From contig NZ_JBGCBZ010000007.1 in assembly GCF_041262585.1 (NCBI RefSeq), positions 1-64,000 on the forward strand: 64,000 nt of DNA, read 5' to 3'. The notes under the pieces were generated by a model. It had not been told where the DNA came from, did not search any database, and saw only the letters and a list, made by a program, of their open reading frames with translations. Position numbers and translations under genes: made by a program. Shown in pieces: positions 45,491 through 54,373 of this stretch (position 1 is its first letter; every line of letters begins with the position of its first letter). Origin of the DNA: JAOEGB01 sp041262585 (GTDB taxonomy: Bacteria > Actinomycetota > Actinomycetes > Streptosporangiales > Streptosporangiaceae).

Positions 45491-46477
45491 ATGCGCCGAT
45501 TCGTCGCTATTACGGCGGTTTTGGGGTCGGTGCTGGTCATCGCGCTGTCAGCGTGTGGCGAGACCATGGCCGGGCGCCCGGCGACGACCCCGAGCGTCAC
45601 CCCGAGTCCCACCCCGAGTGCCATCCCGAGTCCCATCCCGGGCGCGCGCCTGGCCGATGTGGAGGCGGTGAGCGAACGCGTGGACCGGCTCTCGATCCAG
45701 TCGCCCGCGCTCGGCCGCGAGGGCTCGGTCTGGGTGCTCAAGCCGCCGGGCTGGAAAGAGGGCTCGACCGGCTGGCCGGTGCTCTACCTGCTGCACGGCT
45801 GCTGCGTGAGCGGCGGCGACGCCTGGCTGGCGTACGGCGACGCCGAGCGGATCACGGCCGGGCTCAGGGCCGTCGTGGTCGTCCCCGAAGGCGGCGCGAT
45901 GAGCTGGTACTCCGACTGGCTCAACGGCCCGGCCTGGGAGACCTTCCACATGACTGAGGTCCGGCCGATCGTGGAGAGCCGTTACGGCGTGGGGGACCGG
46001 CGGGCGATCGCGGGCCTGTCCATGGGCGGGCTCGGCGCTCTCGCGTACGCCGCCAGGCACCCCGGTGTCTTCCAGGCCGCCGCGTCGTTCTCGGGCGTGA
46101 TCGACACCGGCTACGACCCCGCCGGGCTGGAGGGCCTGATGCGCTCCTACGGCGTGGACCCCCGTGACGTGTGGGGCAGGGCCGCGGACCGGCCGGACGT
46201 CTGGAAGGCGCACAACCCGGCCGACCTGGTGGGACGGCTCAAGGGCGTCCACCTCTTCCTGTCGTGCGGCAACGGTGAGCCGGGCCCGCTCGACACCCCG
46301 GGCGGCCCCGTCGACACAGGGGAGCGCGCGATCCTGGAGCGCAACCGCCGCTTCGCCGCCGCCGCGCGGGGCGCGGGCGTGCCCGTGACCACGGACTTCT
46401 ACGGCCCCGGCACCCATGACTGGCCCTACTGGAGCCGCGAGCTGGCCAAGGCCCTCCCCACGCTCGTGCCCGCCTGA
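45491..46477 (+). CDS. Lipoprotein esterase (antigen 85/esterase D-like fold)
   Basis: 328 residues from ATG at 45491 with CAGGAG before it. Lipoprotein signal with lipobox LSAC (VLGSVLVIALSACGE). A Thr/Pro/Ser linker follows (from five 12-bp DNA repeats), then the PF00756 esterase domain: VLYLLHGCC oxyanion strand, AIAGLSMGGLGAL with the nucleophile Ser, GPGTHDWPYW with the catalytic His. Anchored outside the membrane; may act on trehalose or polysaccharide esters, but mycolates are not implied. Convergent with the NRPS operon, one base between stop codons. Confidence 0.9.
   Translation: MRRFVAITAVLGSVLVIALSACGETMAGRPATTPSVTPSPTPSAIPSPIPGARLADVEAVSERVDRLSIQSPALGREGSVWVLKPPGWKEGSTGWPVLYLLHGCCVSGGDAWLAYGDAERITAGLRAVVVVPEGGAMSWYSDWLNGPAWETFHMTEVRPIVESRYGVGDRRAIAGLSMGGLGALAYAARHPGVFQAAASFSGVIDTGYDPAGLEGLMRSYGVDPRDVWGRAADRPDVWKAHNPADLVGRLKGVHLFLSCGNGEPGPLDTPGGPVDTGERAILERNRRFAAAARGAGVPVTTDFYGPGTHDWPYWSRELAKALPTLVPA
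45587..45646. repeat. Five 12-bp tandem repeats encoding a Pro-rich linker
   Basis: Units ACCCCGAGCGTC, ACCCCGAGTCCC, ACCCCGAGTGCC, ATCCCGAGTCCC and ATCCCGGGCGCG at 45587-45646, in frame, encoding TPSV/TPSP/TPSA/IPSP-type units between the lipobox and the esterase domain. Confidence 0.9.
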
Positions 46478-46478
46478 C

Positions 46479-48035
46479 TCAGCGGCGGATCACATAGTCG
46501 TGGGGCGCCATCGCCGCCATCCGGCCCGGCAGCTTGGCGAGACAGGCCGAGCGGGCCTCCTCCGGCGTGATCGGAGCCGTCAGGTGGCAGACGAGCCGGT
46601 GGCCGAGCTCCTCGTCGGGAACGGCCACGACCCGCGAGGAGCCGTCCACGGCGTCGGCCACGAGCCGCTCGACCTCGGCCAGGTCGACCCAGCACGAGTC
46701 GGCGACGAGCCAGCCGTCGCCCCGGGGGAGGGGCGCGATGCCGGTGAGGGCGGTCAGCTCGGACAGGTCCACGTCGCGGTCGCCCGCCTCGATGAGCAGC
46801 CGCATGATCCCCTCGCCGAGGGCCTGGGCGTCGTCGCGGGGCAGGCATCGGGGGTCGGCCCAGAGCGTGACGTCGGCCTCGCCCTGCAGCCGGTTCACCC
46901 AGAGGGAGACCCGGGTCGGCAGCGTCTCCTCCGGGAGCCACACGGACCGGATGTCCGGCGCGCCGGACGGATCGCGGCTCACGCGCCCGCCCTGCCCGGG
47001 GACGCTCATGTCGTTGAAGACGAGGTCCCTGGCGAAGAACACGCCCCTCGACTTCTGGACCTCCTCCATGATCTCCACGAGCGCCGCGGAGTCGAAGCGG
47101 CTGTTCTGGTAGGCCGCCAGCGAGGCCGCGCGGGTGCTCTGGAGGAGGGCGTCGAAGGACGGCCCGGCGATGTCGATCGGGATCAGCGCGTCCTGGGCGA
47201 GCGGTCCCACGTGGTCGCGCAGCTCGGGCCGGTACCGGTTGGCGGAGATGGAGATCACCGGGCAGATGGGCTGGCCCGCCCGCAGGCCGGCGAGCGCCCC
47301 GAACGCCGCCAGCACGGCGGCCGAGCCGCTCACTCCCGTCCGGGCGCCGATCCGGCCGAGGGCCCGGGCCGCCGCCACCGAGCGGACCCGGAGCCGCGGC
47401 AGCTTCCAGTCGGTCTGGCTGTCGTCGACCCTGACCGTGAGCGTCGACCGCGGGATCCGCCTGAGCTGGGCCTCCCAGTAGCGCAGCGCGGCCGCCGCCC
47501 TGCGGACGCTCGCCGGCGTCCGCTCCGTCTCGGCCACGTCCAGCGGCTGCGGAGCCGTGACGGCCTCCAGGGGCTTGCCCTGGATTATCACGTCCCAGTC
47601 CGCGAGCAGCACGGCCAGGCCGCTCGCGTCGACCGTGCTGTGCGTGGTGACGAACACGATCTGCCGGGGGACGCCCCCCGCCGTGATCACCGCCGCGCGG
47701 AGCGGGGGCTCGCCCGCGAGGTCGAACCGCCGCTCCCGCAGGCGCGCCCCGACCGCCTCGTCCTCGGTCACCTCGATCGCCAGCTCGCCTTCGGCGCTGA
47801 CGCGCTGGACGCCGTCGTGGAAGGTCGTGCGGAGCGACTCGTGCCGCGAAATCAACAGCCCCACGGCCTCCGCGACCCTGGCCGCCGTCACGTCCTGCGG
47901 CAACTGCCGCACGACGCGGTAGTTCATGTGCTCGGGCGGGTCGCGGAGCACGCAGCCGACCATGTTGGCCTGCGCGGTCGTCAGCGGGCCGCTGCGGTCC
48001 CGGCCGCCCGAGAACCGCGCGGTCACGTGCGTCAC
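46479..48035 (-). CDS. Free-standing condensation-like protein with adenylation C-subdomain-like tail
   Basis: 518 residues from GTG at 48035, overlapping the mbtH stop by GTGA. Residues 10-420 are a condensation/acyltransferase fold. The HHxxxDG motif reads T-H132-S-T-V-D136-A137: the second, catalytic His and the Asp remain, the first His and the Gly are changed. Residues 430-518 (WLVADSCWVDLAEVERLVADA, VVAVPDEELGHRLVCHLTAP, AMAPHDYVIRR) look like the small C-terminal subdomain of an adenylation domain, with no large subdomain. May release, cyclise or acylate the peptide in trans. Third gene of the coupled NRPS operon. Confidence 0.75.
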   Translation of the reverse strand: MTHVTARFSGGRDRSGPLTTAQANMVGCVLRDPPEHMNYRVVRQLPQDVTAARVAEAVGLLISRHESLRTTFHDGVQRVSAEGELAIEVTEDEAVGARLRERRFDLAGEPPLRAAVITAGGVPRQIVFVTTHSTVDASGLAVLLADWDVIIQGKPLEAVTAPQPLDVAETERTPASVRRAAAALRYWEAQLRRIPRSTLTVRVDDSQTDWKLPRLRVRSVAAARALGRIGARTGVSGSAAVLAAFGALAGLRAGQPICPVISISANRYRPELRDHVGPLAQDALIPIDIAGPSFDALLQSTRAASLAAYQNSRFDSAALVEIMEEVQKSRGVFFARDLVFNDMSVPGQGGRVSRDPSGAPDIRSVWLPEETLPTRVSLWVNRLQGEADVTLWADPRCLPRDDAQALGEGIMRLLIEAGDRDVDLSELTALTGIAPLPRGDGWLVADSCWVDLAEVERLVADAVDGSSRVVAVPDEELGHRLVCHLTAPITPEEARSACLAKLPGRMAAMAPHDYVIRR

Positions 48036-48199
48036 CGGGCGCTCTTCGGCCGCATGTCGGTCCAGACACGCTCGATGTGGTCGAGGCACTCCTCCTTGGT
48101 GCCGGACGTCCCCTCGGGCCGCCAGCCGTCCGGCGGCGGGCTGTCCGCCGGCCAGATCGAGTACTGCTCCTCGTGGTTCACCACGACCTGGTAGCTCAT
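48032..48199 (-). CDS. MbtH-like adenylation-domain partner
   Basis: 55 residues, too short for many gene finders but clear. MSYQVVVNHEEQYSIWPADS, then PPDGWRPEG and CLDHIERVWTDMRP hold the invariant NxEEQYSxWP, GW and WTDMRP residues. MbtH proteins bind NRPS adenylation domains and are needed for their folding or activity. ATGA overlap with the NRPS upstream and GTGA overlap with the condensation-like gene downstream, so all three are translationally coupled. Confidence 0.96.
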   Translation of the reverse strand: MSYQVVVNHEEQYSIWPADSPPPDGWRPEGTSGTKEECLDHIERVWTDMRPKSAR

Positions 48200-51100
48200 G
48201 AGACCTCCATCGCCAGTCGGGCCGCTTCCTCGTCGGACAGCTCGGCCAGTTCCGCGACGAGCAGGTCCTCGACCGTCCGGGCGAGGGCCTCCACCGTGGC
48301 GCCCTCGAACATCGCCCGGATCGGCACGTCCACGCCCGTGATGGCGCGGATCCTCGCCGTCACGCGGATGGCGAGGAGCGAGTGGCCGCCGATCGCGAAG
48401 AAGTCGTCGAGCGCCCCGACCTGCTCGATCCCGAGCACCTCGCCGTACACGTCGGCGACGAGATGCTCGGCGTCGGTGCGCGGGGGCACCGACGCCGCCG
48501 CCACGGCGGCGGGGGAGGGCGCGGGCAGCGCCCTCCGGTCGACCTTGCCGTGCCGGGTCAGCGGCAGCGCGTCGAGGAACACCCAGCTCGACGGCACCAT
48601 GTACGGCGGGAGCGCCCCGGCGGCGAACTCGGCGAGCGCGGAGCACTCCACCGGCCCGTCCGCGACCACGTATCCGGCCAGCGTGTCGTCAACGGCGGCC
48701 ACGGCGGCCTGCCGTACGAGCGGGTGGGCGAGCAGGCGGGCCTCGACCTCGCCGGGCTCGACGCGGAAGCCGCGCACCTTGACCTGGTCGTCGATCCGGC
48801 CGAGGAACTCGAGTTGCCCGTCGGGCCGCCACCGGGCGCGGTCGCCGGTCCGGTAGAGCCGCGCGCCGGGCGGGCCCCACGGGTCGGGGACGAACCGCTC
48901 GGCGGTCAGGCCGGGACGCCGCAGGTAGCCGCGGGCCAGACCGGCGCCGCCGAGGCAGAGCTCGCCCGGCGCGCCCGGCGGCAGGAGCGTCCCCCGCTCG
49001 GACAGGACGACGGCGCGGGTGCCGCCGATGGGCCGCCCGATCGGCGGCCTCGGGTCGTCGCCCAGCTCGGCGGCGGTCGCGATGATCGTCGCCTCGGTGG
49101 GGCCGTAGGTGTTGACCAGCCGCACGCGGTCGCCGAACCGCTCCCGCCACCGGGCCACGGCTCCCGCCTGGACCTGCTCGCCGCCGAGGATGACCAGCCG
49201 CAGCGACGGCGGCCACGCCACGTCGTCGATCTGGCCGACGAGGTGGTGCCAGTACGCCGTGGGCAGGTCGAGCACGGTGACCAGCCGGCCCTCGGGCGTC
49301 TTGAGGAGGTCGGGCAGCGTCACCGCCCCGCCGGGCAGCAGCTCCAGGCGGGCCCCGGCGGCGAGGGCCGGGTAGATCTCCTCGGCGTGCGTGTCGAAGC
49401 TCAGCGCGGCGAACTGGACGATCCGGTCGCCCGGCCCGAGGCCGTAGGCGTCCTTCATCCAGGCGACCCGGGCGGCCAGGCCGTCGTGGTCGACGACCAC
49501 GCCCTTCGGCGTGCCGGACGAGCCCGACGTGTAGATCACGTAGGCCGCGCCGCCGGCCGCCACCCCCTCGATCTCGGCCGCCATGAACGCCCGCCGGGTT
49601 TCGGGAAGCGCCGGATCGACCGGCAGGTAGGCCGCGCCCGCCTTCCACGCGCCGAGCAGCGCCGCGATCCCTTCGGGCGACCGGTCCAGCGGCACCGCCA
49701 CGATCCCCGCCGAGGAGGGCGTCGCCATCTCGTCCAGCTCGCGGTAGGTGACCGTCCGCCCCGCGCAGCCGATCGCCACCGCGTCCGGGTGAGCCTCCAC
49801 GGCTCTCGCCACCATCTCCGGGACCCTCGCCACGGCGGGCAGCGCGGGCCCTTCGGACACCGACCGGAGGAAGGCGTGGTCGGCCTCGGTGAGCATCGGC
49901 AGCGCGGACAGCGGCCGGTCCGGGTCGGCGGCGACCGCGCGCAGCAGCCCCTCCAGCCGGGCCGCCAGCCCGCCGGCGGTCGCGGCGTCGAACAGGTCGG
50001 CGTCGTACTCCAGCTCGACCAGCAGCTCACCGCCGTCGTGCCACGCCTCCAGCATCAGCTCGAACTTGGCCCGGTCGTGCCCGCCGGGGAAGTGGCCGAT
50101 GGTCAGGCCGCGGAACGACTTCGGCACCCGGCCCGAGTCCTGCGTGTGCAGGATGGCCATCGTCTGGAAGACGGGCGTGCGGGTCAGGTCGCGTTCGAGC
50201 CGGAGCGAGGCGACCAGCCGTTCGAACGGGATGCCCTGGTGGGCGAAGGCGTCGAGCACCCGCGCCCGCGTCGCGCCGAGCAGCTCGGTGAAGGTCGGGT
50301 CTCCCGCGAGGTCGCCGCGCAGGACGAGCACGTCGGTGAGGTAGCCGATGACCGACTCCAGCTCGACGGTGTCCCGGCCCGCGACCGACGTGCCGACGAG
50401 GATGTCCGGCTGCCCGGTGTGCCGCGCGAGCAGCGCCTGGTAGGCCGCGACCAGGGTCATGAACAGCGTCGCGCCGCGCCGCCTGCCCATGGCGGCCAGC
50501 GCGTCGGCCTCGGCCGCCGGGAGGCGGAACTCCACGCGCCCGGCCCGGCCCGAGGCGTCCGCCGAGCGCGGCCGGTCGGTGGGGAGCTCCAGCGGAGCCG
50601 GATCGGCGAGCTGCTCGCCCCAGTAGGCCAGCAGCCCGTCCGTTTCGGGGGCGAGGTCGAGCCGCCGCTGCCAGGCCGCGACGTCGCCGAACTGGAGCGG
50701 CACCGGCGGCAGGGCCCGGCCGGAGTAGAGGTCCGCCAGCTCGTCGAGGAGGAGGTTGAGCGACCAGCCGTCGCCGATGATGTGGTGCATCACCACGCAC
50801 AGGACGTGGTCGCCCTCCCCCTGGCGGATCAGCGCGACCCGCAGCGGCGGCCGCGCGGCCAGGTCGAAGGGCGCGTTGACGCGTTCGGCGACCAGCGTGG
50901 CGGCTCCCCCCTCCATGTCCCCCTCCAGGCGCTCGACCGCCACGGGACCGGGCGGGTCGATCACCACGACGGGCTCCCCGTCGATGTCGGGGAAGCGCGT
51001 CCGCAGGCTCTCGTGCCGGGCGGCGACCTCGGCGAACGCCCGCTCCAGCGCCTCGGCGTCCAGCGGCCCGCGCAGGCGGCGCACCAGCCACATGTTGAAC

Positions 51101-54100
51101 GCCGCGCCCGCCTCCGGGGCCATCCGGTTGAGGAACCACAGCCGTTCCTGGCCGAAGGACAGGGGCGGCGTCGCATCCGCGCGCGGAACCGGGACGTCGC
51201 CGAGCCCGGGGGCGCGGACGTCGAGCAGCGCGGCCAGCCCCGCCACCGTGGGATGGGCGAACACCTCCCGCACGGGGATCCGTCCGGGCAGCCGCGCGGT
51301 GACCATCGTGGCCAGCAGCGAGTGGCCGCCGAGGGCGAAGAAGTCGTCGTGCGCCCCCACCTCGTCGAGGCCCAGGACCTCCGCGAACACGGCCGCGACC
51401 AGGCGCTCGCCATCGGTCCGCGGCGGCGTGGCGTCGCGTCCGGCGGGAGCCGTCGCGTCCGGCAGCGCCTTGCGGTCCACCTTGCCGTTCGGCGTCAGCG
51501 GCAGCGCCTCCAGCTCGACGAACGACTGGGGCACCATGAAGCCGGGCAGCTCGCGGGCGGCGTGCTCGCGCAGGCCGCCGATCTCGCCGACGACGAAGGC
51601 CACGAGCGTCTCGTCGCGGACCGCCACGACGGCCTGCCGTACGGCGGGGTGGGCCTCCAGCACCGCCTCGACCTCGCCGAGCTCGATCCGGTGGCCCCTG
51701 AGCTTGATCTGGTTGTCCGTGCGGCCGAGGAACTCCACCGTGCCGTCGGCGCGGCGGCGGGCCCGGTCGCCGGTCCGGTAGAGCCGCGTGCCGGGCGGGC
51801 CGTACGGGTCGGGCACGAAACGCTCGGCGGTCAGAGCGGGGCGGCCCAGGTATCCGTCGGCGAGGCCCGTGCCGCCGATGACCAGCTCTCCCGGCACGCC
51901 GATGGGCGCGAGCCCCCCGGCCGGGTCGAGCACGTGGACGGTCGTGTTGGCCACCGGCCGCCCGATCACGATCTCGTACGGCTCGGCCGGGACCTCCCAC
52001 GCCGTGGAGTAGACCGTCGTCTCGGTCGGGCCGTACACGTTGACGAGGCGGGAGGTCCTCGCCCGCAGCTCGCGGGCGAGCTGGAGCGGCAGCGGCTCGC
52101 CGCCGACCAGGGCCGTGAGGCGGGGAAGGTCGCCGGTGAGCAGGATCCGCCAGCCCGAGGGGGTGGCCTGGACGTGGGTGACGCCGCTGCTCCGGATGAG
52201 GTCGCCGAGCGCCCGGCCGTCACGGGCGTCGTCGGCCACGACGACCCGGCCGCCCGTGATCAGCGGCAGGTACACCTCGACGGCCGAGATGTCGAACGCC
52301 AGGGAGGTCAGCGCCAGCCACGTGTGGCCGGGACCGCCTCCGACGAGCGACCGCATGGCGAGCAGGAAGTTGGTCAGGGCCCCGTGCGGGACGACCACGC
52401 CCTTCGGCCGGCCGGTCGAGCCGGACGTGTAGAGCACGTAGGCCGTGGTGTCCGGCCGGGGCCGATCCCCCATGAACGCCGACGGCTCCACGTTGTCGAG
52501 GTCGGCCGAGGTCAGGACGAGCGCGGCCCCCGAGTCCTCGATCACGTAGTCCACGCGCGCCTGCGGATATCCCGGGTCCACGGGGAGGTAGGCCGCGCCC
52601 GACATCGCCACGCCGAGCAGGGCGACGAGCATGGCGGGCCCGCGCTCCAGTCGCACCGCGACGAGCGCGCCCGGCCCGACGCCCTTGTCCCGGAGCCGGA
52701 CGGCCAGGCCCCGGGCGCGGTCGGCGAGGTCGGCGTAGGTCAGGTCGTCGCCGCGACCGTCGGTGACGGCGACGGCGTCCGGGCGCGCGGCGACCTGGTC
52801 GAGGAAGAGGTCCACGAGCGTCACGGGAGGCAGCGGGACGGCCGTGTCCTCGGAGAGCAGGGCTCGCCGCTCTTCGGCGGGCAGGACGCCGAGTGCGCTG
52901 ATCGGAGCCGACGGATCGGCTACGGCCGAGCGGAGCAGCGTCTCGAATCGGGCCGTGAACCGCTCGGCGGTCTCCCGGTCGAACAGGTCGGTGCTGTAGA
53001 TCAGGACGCCGAGGAGCCCGCCGTCGGCGGAGGGCCAGAAGTCGAGCGACAGGTCGGTGCGCGCGGCGACCCAGCCCGGGGGGAACGGCGTTTCGCGCAG
53101 CCCGGGCAGCGGGCCCTCGTTCGGCTCGCCGCCGTGCGTGTGCAGGCCGAAGATCGTCTGGAACAGCGGCGTCCTGCTCAGGTCGCGCTCCACGTCCAGC
53201 GCGCCGATCAGGCGCTCCAGCGGGACGTCGGCGTGGCTCATGGCCTCGATGAGCGTGCGGCGCGCGCGCTTCAGCACGTCCGCGAACGTCGGCTCACCCG
53301 AGAGATCCGCCCGCAGGACCAGCATGCTCGACAGGAAACCGATCATCGGCTCGAGCTCGACGCGGTCACGGCCCCCCACCGGCGAGCCCACGCAGAAGTC
53401 CACCTGCCCGCTGTGCCGCGACAGCAGCACCTGGTAGGCCGCGAGCAGCACCATGAACGGCGTGCACCGGCGCTCCCGCGCGAACTCGGCGACCCGCTGT
53501 GTCAGGTCCGCGGGCAGTGTGAACTGGACCTCCGCGCCGTCGCCGGTGCGCCGGGCCGGGCGTGGCCGGTCGCCGGGCAGCTCCAGGACGGGCGCGTCCG
53601 CCAGCCGCGCGGTCCAGAAGGCCAGGTCGGCGGAGCTGTCCTTGGAGCGTTCCGCCCGCGCGTGCTCGCCGAACTGCAGGGGCAGCGGCGGGAGCGGCCC
53701 GCGGCCCGCGTAGTGGTGGGCCAGCTCGTCGCGCAGCACGGTGACCGACAGGCCGTCGGCGATGATGTGGTGCAGCGCCACCGCCAGCACGTGCTCGGCC
53801 GGCCCGAGCTGGACGAGCGTGATCCGCATGGGCGGCCCGGCGGACAGGTCGAACGGGGCGTTGGCCCGCTGGGCGACCAGGCGCCGCGCGTCCTCCTCGC
53901 CCGCCGCCTCGAATCGTTCCACCGTGACCGGCGCGGGAGGCAGGACGATCGCGGCCGGACGGCCGTCCACCTCGTCGAACCGCGTGCGGAGGGTCTCGTG
54001 CCGGGCGGCGACGGCGGTGAAGGCCGCCTCCAGCGCCGTCACGTCGAGATCGCCGTGCAGCCGGTAGGCGTGACAGGTGTTGTAGGAGTGGTCCAGCGGA

Positions 54101-54153
54101 TCGAGCCGGTGGAGGAACCAGAGCCGTTCCTGGCCGAATGACAGCGGCTGCAT
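48196..54153 (-). CDS. Bimodular NRPS, C-A-T-C-A-T
   Basis: 1985 residues. C1 (1-425; H128-H129 in LHHIIADG), A1 (about 440-880; YVLYTSGSTGRPKG), T1 (Ser945 in LGGHSLL), C2 (about 985-1410; H1123-H1124 in MHHIIGDG), A2 (about 1430-1850; YVIYTSGSSGTPKG), T2 (Ser1925). No epimerase, methyltransferase or thioesterase. Pockets read by eye: A1 DIVQVGVVYK (nearest to glycine-type codes), A2 DTEDLGTIIK (acidic E239/D278, suggesting a cationic residue). A2 is compressed, with short A1-A2 and A2-A3 spacers. Starting with a C domain suggests an acyl or upstream-loaded donor. The chain must pass to the divergent C-A-T-TE-MFS protein. Confidence 0.95.
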   Translation of the reverse strand: MQPLSFGQERLWFLHRLDPLDHSYNTCHAYRLHGDLDVTALEAAFTAVAARHETLRTRFDEVDGRPAAIVLPPAPVTVERFEAAGEEDARRLVAQRANAPFDLSAGPPMRITLVQLGPAEHVLAVALHHIIADGLSVTVLRDELAHHYAGRGPLPPLPLQFGEHARAERSKDSSADLAFWTARLADAPVLELPGDRPRPARRTGDGAEVQFTLPADLTQRVAEFARERRCTPFMVLLAAYQVLLSRHSGQVDFCVGSPVGGRDRVELEPMIGFLSSMLVLRADLSGEPTFADVLKRARRTLIEAMSHADVPLERLIGALDVERDLSRTPLFQTIFGLHTHGGEPNEGPLPGLRETPFPPGWVAARTDLSLDFWPSADGGLLGVLIYSTDLFDRETAERFTARFETLLRSAVADPSAPISALGVLPAEERRALLSEDTAVPLPPVTLVDLFLDQVAARPDAVAVTDGRGDDLTYADLADRARGLAVRLRDKGVGPGALVAVRLERGPAMLVALLGVAMSGAAYLPVDPGYPQARVDYVIEDSGAALVLTSADLDNVEPSAFMGDRPRPDTTAYVLYTSGSTGRPKGVVVPHGALTNFLLAMRSLVGGGPGHTWLALTSLAFDISAVEVYLPLITGGRVVVADDARDGRALGDLIRSSGVTHVQATPSGWRILLTGDLPRLTALVGGEPLPLQLARELRARTSRLVNVYGPTETTVYSTAWEVPAEPYEIVIGRPVANTTVHVLDPAGGLAPIGVPGELVIGGTGLADGYLGRPALTAERFVPDPYGPPGTRLYRTGDRARRRADGTVEFLGRTDNQIKLRGHRIELGEVEAVLEAHPAVRQAVVAVRDETLVAFVVGEIGGLREHAARELPGFMVPQSFVELEALPLTPNGKVDRKALPDATAPAGRDATPPRTDGERLVAAVFAEVLGLDEVGAHDDFFALGGHSLLATMVTARLPGRIPVREVFAHPTVAGLAALLDVRAPGLGDVPVPRADATPPLSFGQERLWFLNRMAPEAGAAFNMWLVRRLRGPLDAEALERAFAEVAARHESLRTRFPDIDGEPVVVIDPPGPVAVERLEGDMEGGAATLVAERVNAPFDLAARPPLRVALIRQGEGDHVLCVVMHHIIGDGWSLNLLLDELADLYSGRALPPVPLQFGDVAAWQRRLDLAPETDGLLAYWGEQLADPAPLELPTDRPRSADASGRAGRVEFRLPAAEADALAAMGRRRGATLFMTLVAAYQALLARHTGQPDILVGTSVAGRDTVELESVIGYLTDVLVLRGDLAGDPTFTELLGATRARVLDAFAHQGIPFERLVASLRLERDLTRTPVFQTMAILHTQDSGRVPKSFRGLTIGHFPGGHDRAKFELMLEAWHDGGELLVELEYDADLFDAATAGGLAARLEGLLRAVAADPDRPLSALPMLTEADHAFLRSVSEGPALPAVARVPEMVARAVEAHPDAVAIGCAGRTVTYRELDEMATPSSAGIVAVPLDRSPEGIAALLGAWKAGAAYLPVDPALPETRRAFMAAEIEGVAAGGAAYVIYTSGSSGTPKGVVVDHDGLAARVAWMKDAYGLGPGDRIVQFAALSFDTHAEEIYPALAAGARLELLPGGAVTLPDLLKTPEGRLVTVLDLPTAYWHHLVGQIDDVAWPPSLRLVILGGEQVQAGAVARWRERFGDRVRLVNTYGPTEATIIATAAELGDDPRPPIGRPIGGTRAVVLSERGTLLPPGAPGELCLGGAGLARGYLRRPGLTAERFVPDPWGPPGARLYRTGDRARWRPDGQLEFLGRIDDQVKVRGFRVEPGEVEARLLAHPLVRQAAVAAVDDTLAGYVVADGPVECSALAEFAAGALPPYMVPSSWVFLDALPLTRHGKVDRRALPAPSPAAVAAASVPPRTDAEHLVADVYGEVLGIEQVGALDDFFAIGGHSLLAIRVTARIRAITGVDVPIRAMFEGATVEALARTVEDLLVAELAELSDEEAARLAMEVS

Positions 54154-54373
54154 GGGTGACCCGCCAATTGGAAGTTTTGTTTACAGTGATGCGGCAGGCG
54201 CCAGTGAACCACGCCCGCGGGAGCCGCGACAAGCCCCTTCCGCCGCATGTGGGCGGTGTGCCAGACTGGCGATCAGGCTAATTGTAAAGACTCTTTCCAG
54301 TAAATATTTTTTACGAACTGTTGTCGAGAACTGTTGTAGAGACCCTGTTGTCAAGAACCTGGAGGGCGCGGGC
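54154..54373. promoter_or_regulatory. Divergent promoter region of the NRPS cluster with triple CTGTTGT repeat
   Basis: 220 bp between two divergent NRPS genes, notably AT-rich at 54160-54180 and 54275-54320. For the rightward gene TTGTAA (54282-54287), 17 bp, TATTTT (54305-54310) is a plausible sigma-70-type promoter. CTGTTGT is repeated at 54318, 54331 and 54345 (13 and 14 bp apart), each followed by an AGA-containing block, ending just before the GGAGG of the GTG start. A regulator site or leader element; no known motif assigned. Confidence 0.55.

Noticed and set aside
48382..54141. A 1919-codon open frame antisense to the bimodular NRPS
   Set aside because: It mirrors the high third-position GC of the real gene, has no recognisable domain, and is rich in Arg, Gly and Asp/Glu repeats typical of shadow frames.
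54262..54295. Possible IdeR/DmdR iron box upstream of the NRPS genes (GGCTAATTGTAA)
   Set aside because: Only about half the positions of TTAGGTTAGGCTAACCTAA match; the left half-site is absent, so siderophore control cannot be claimed.
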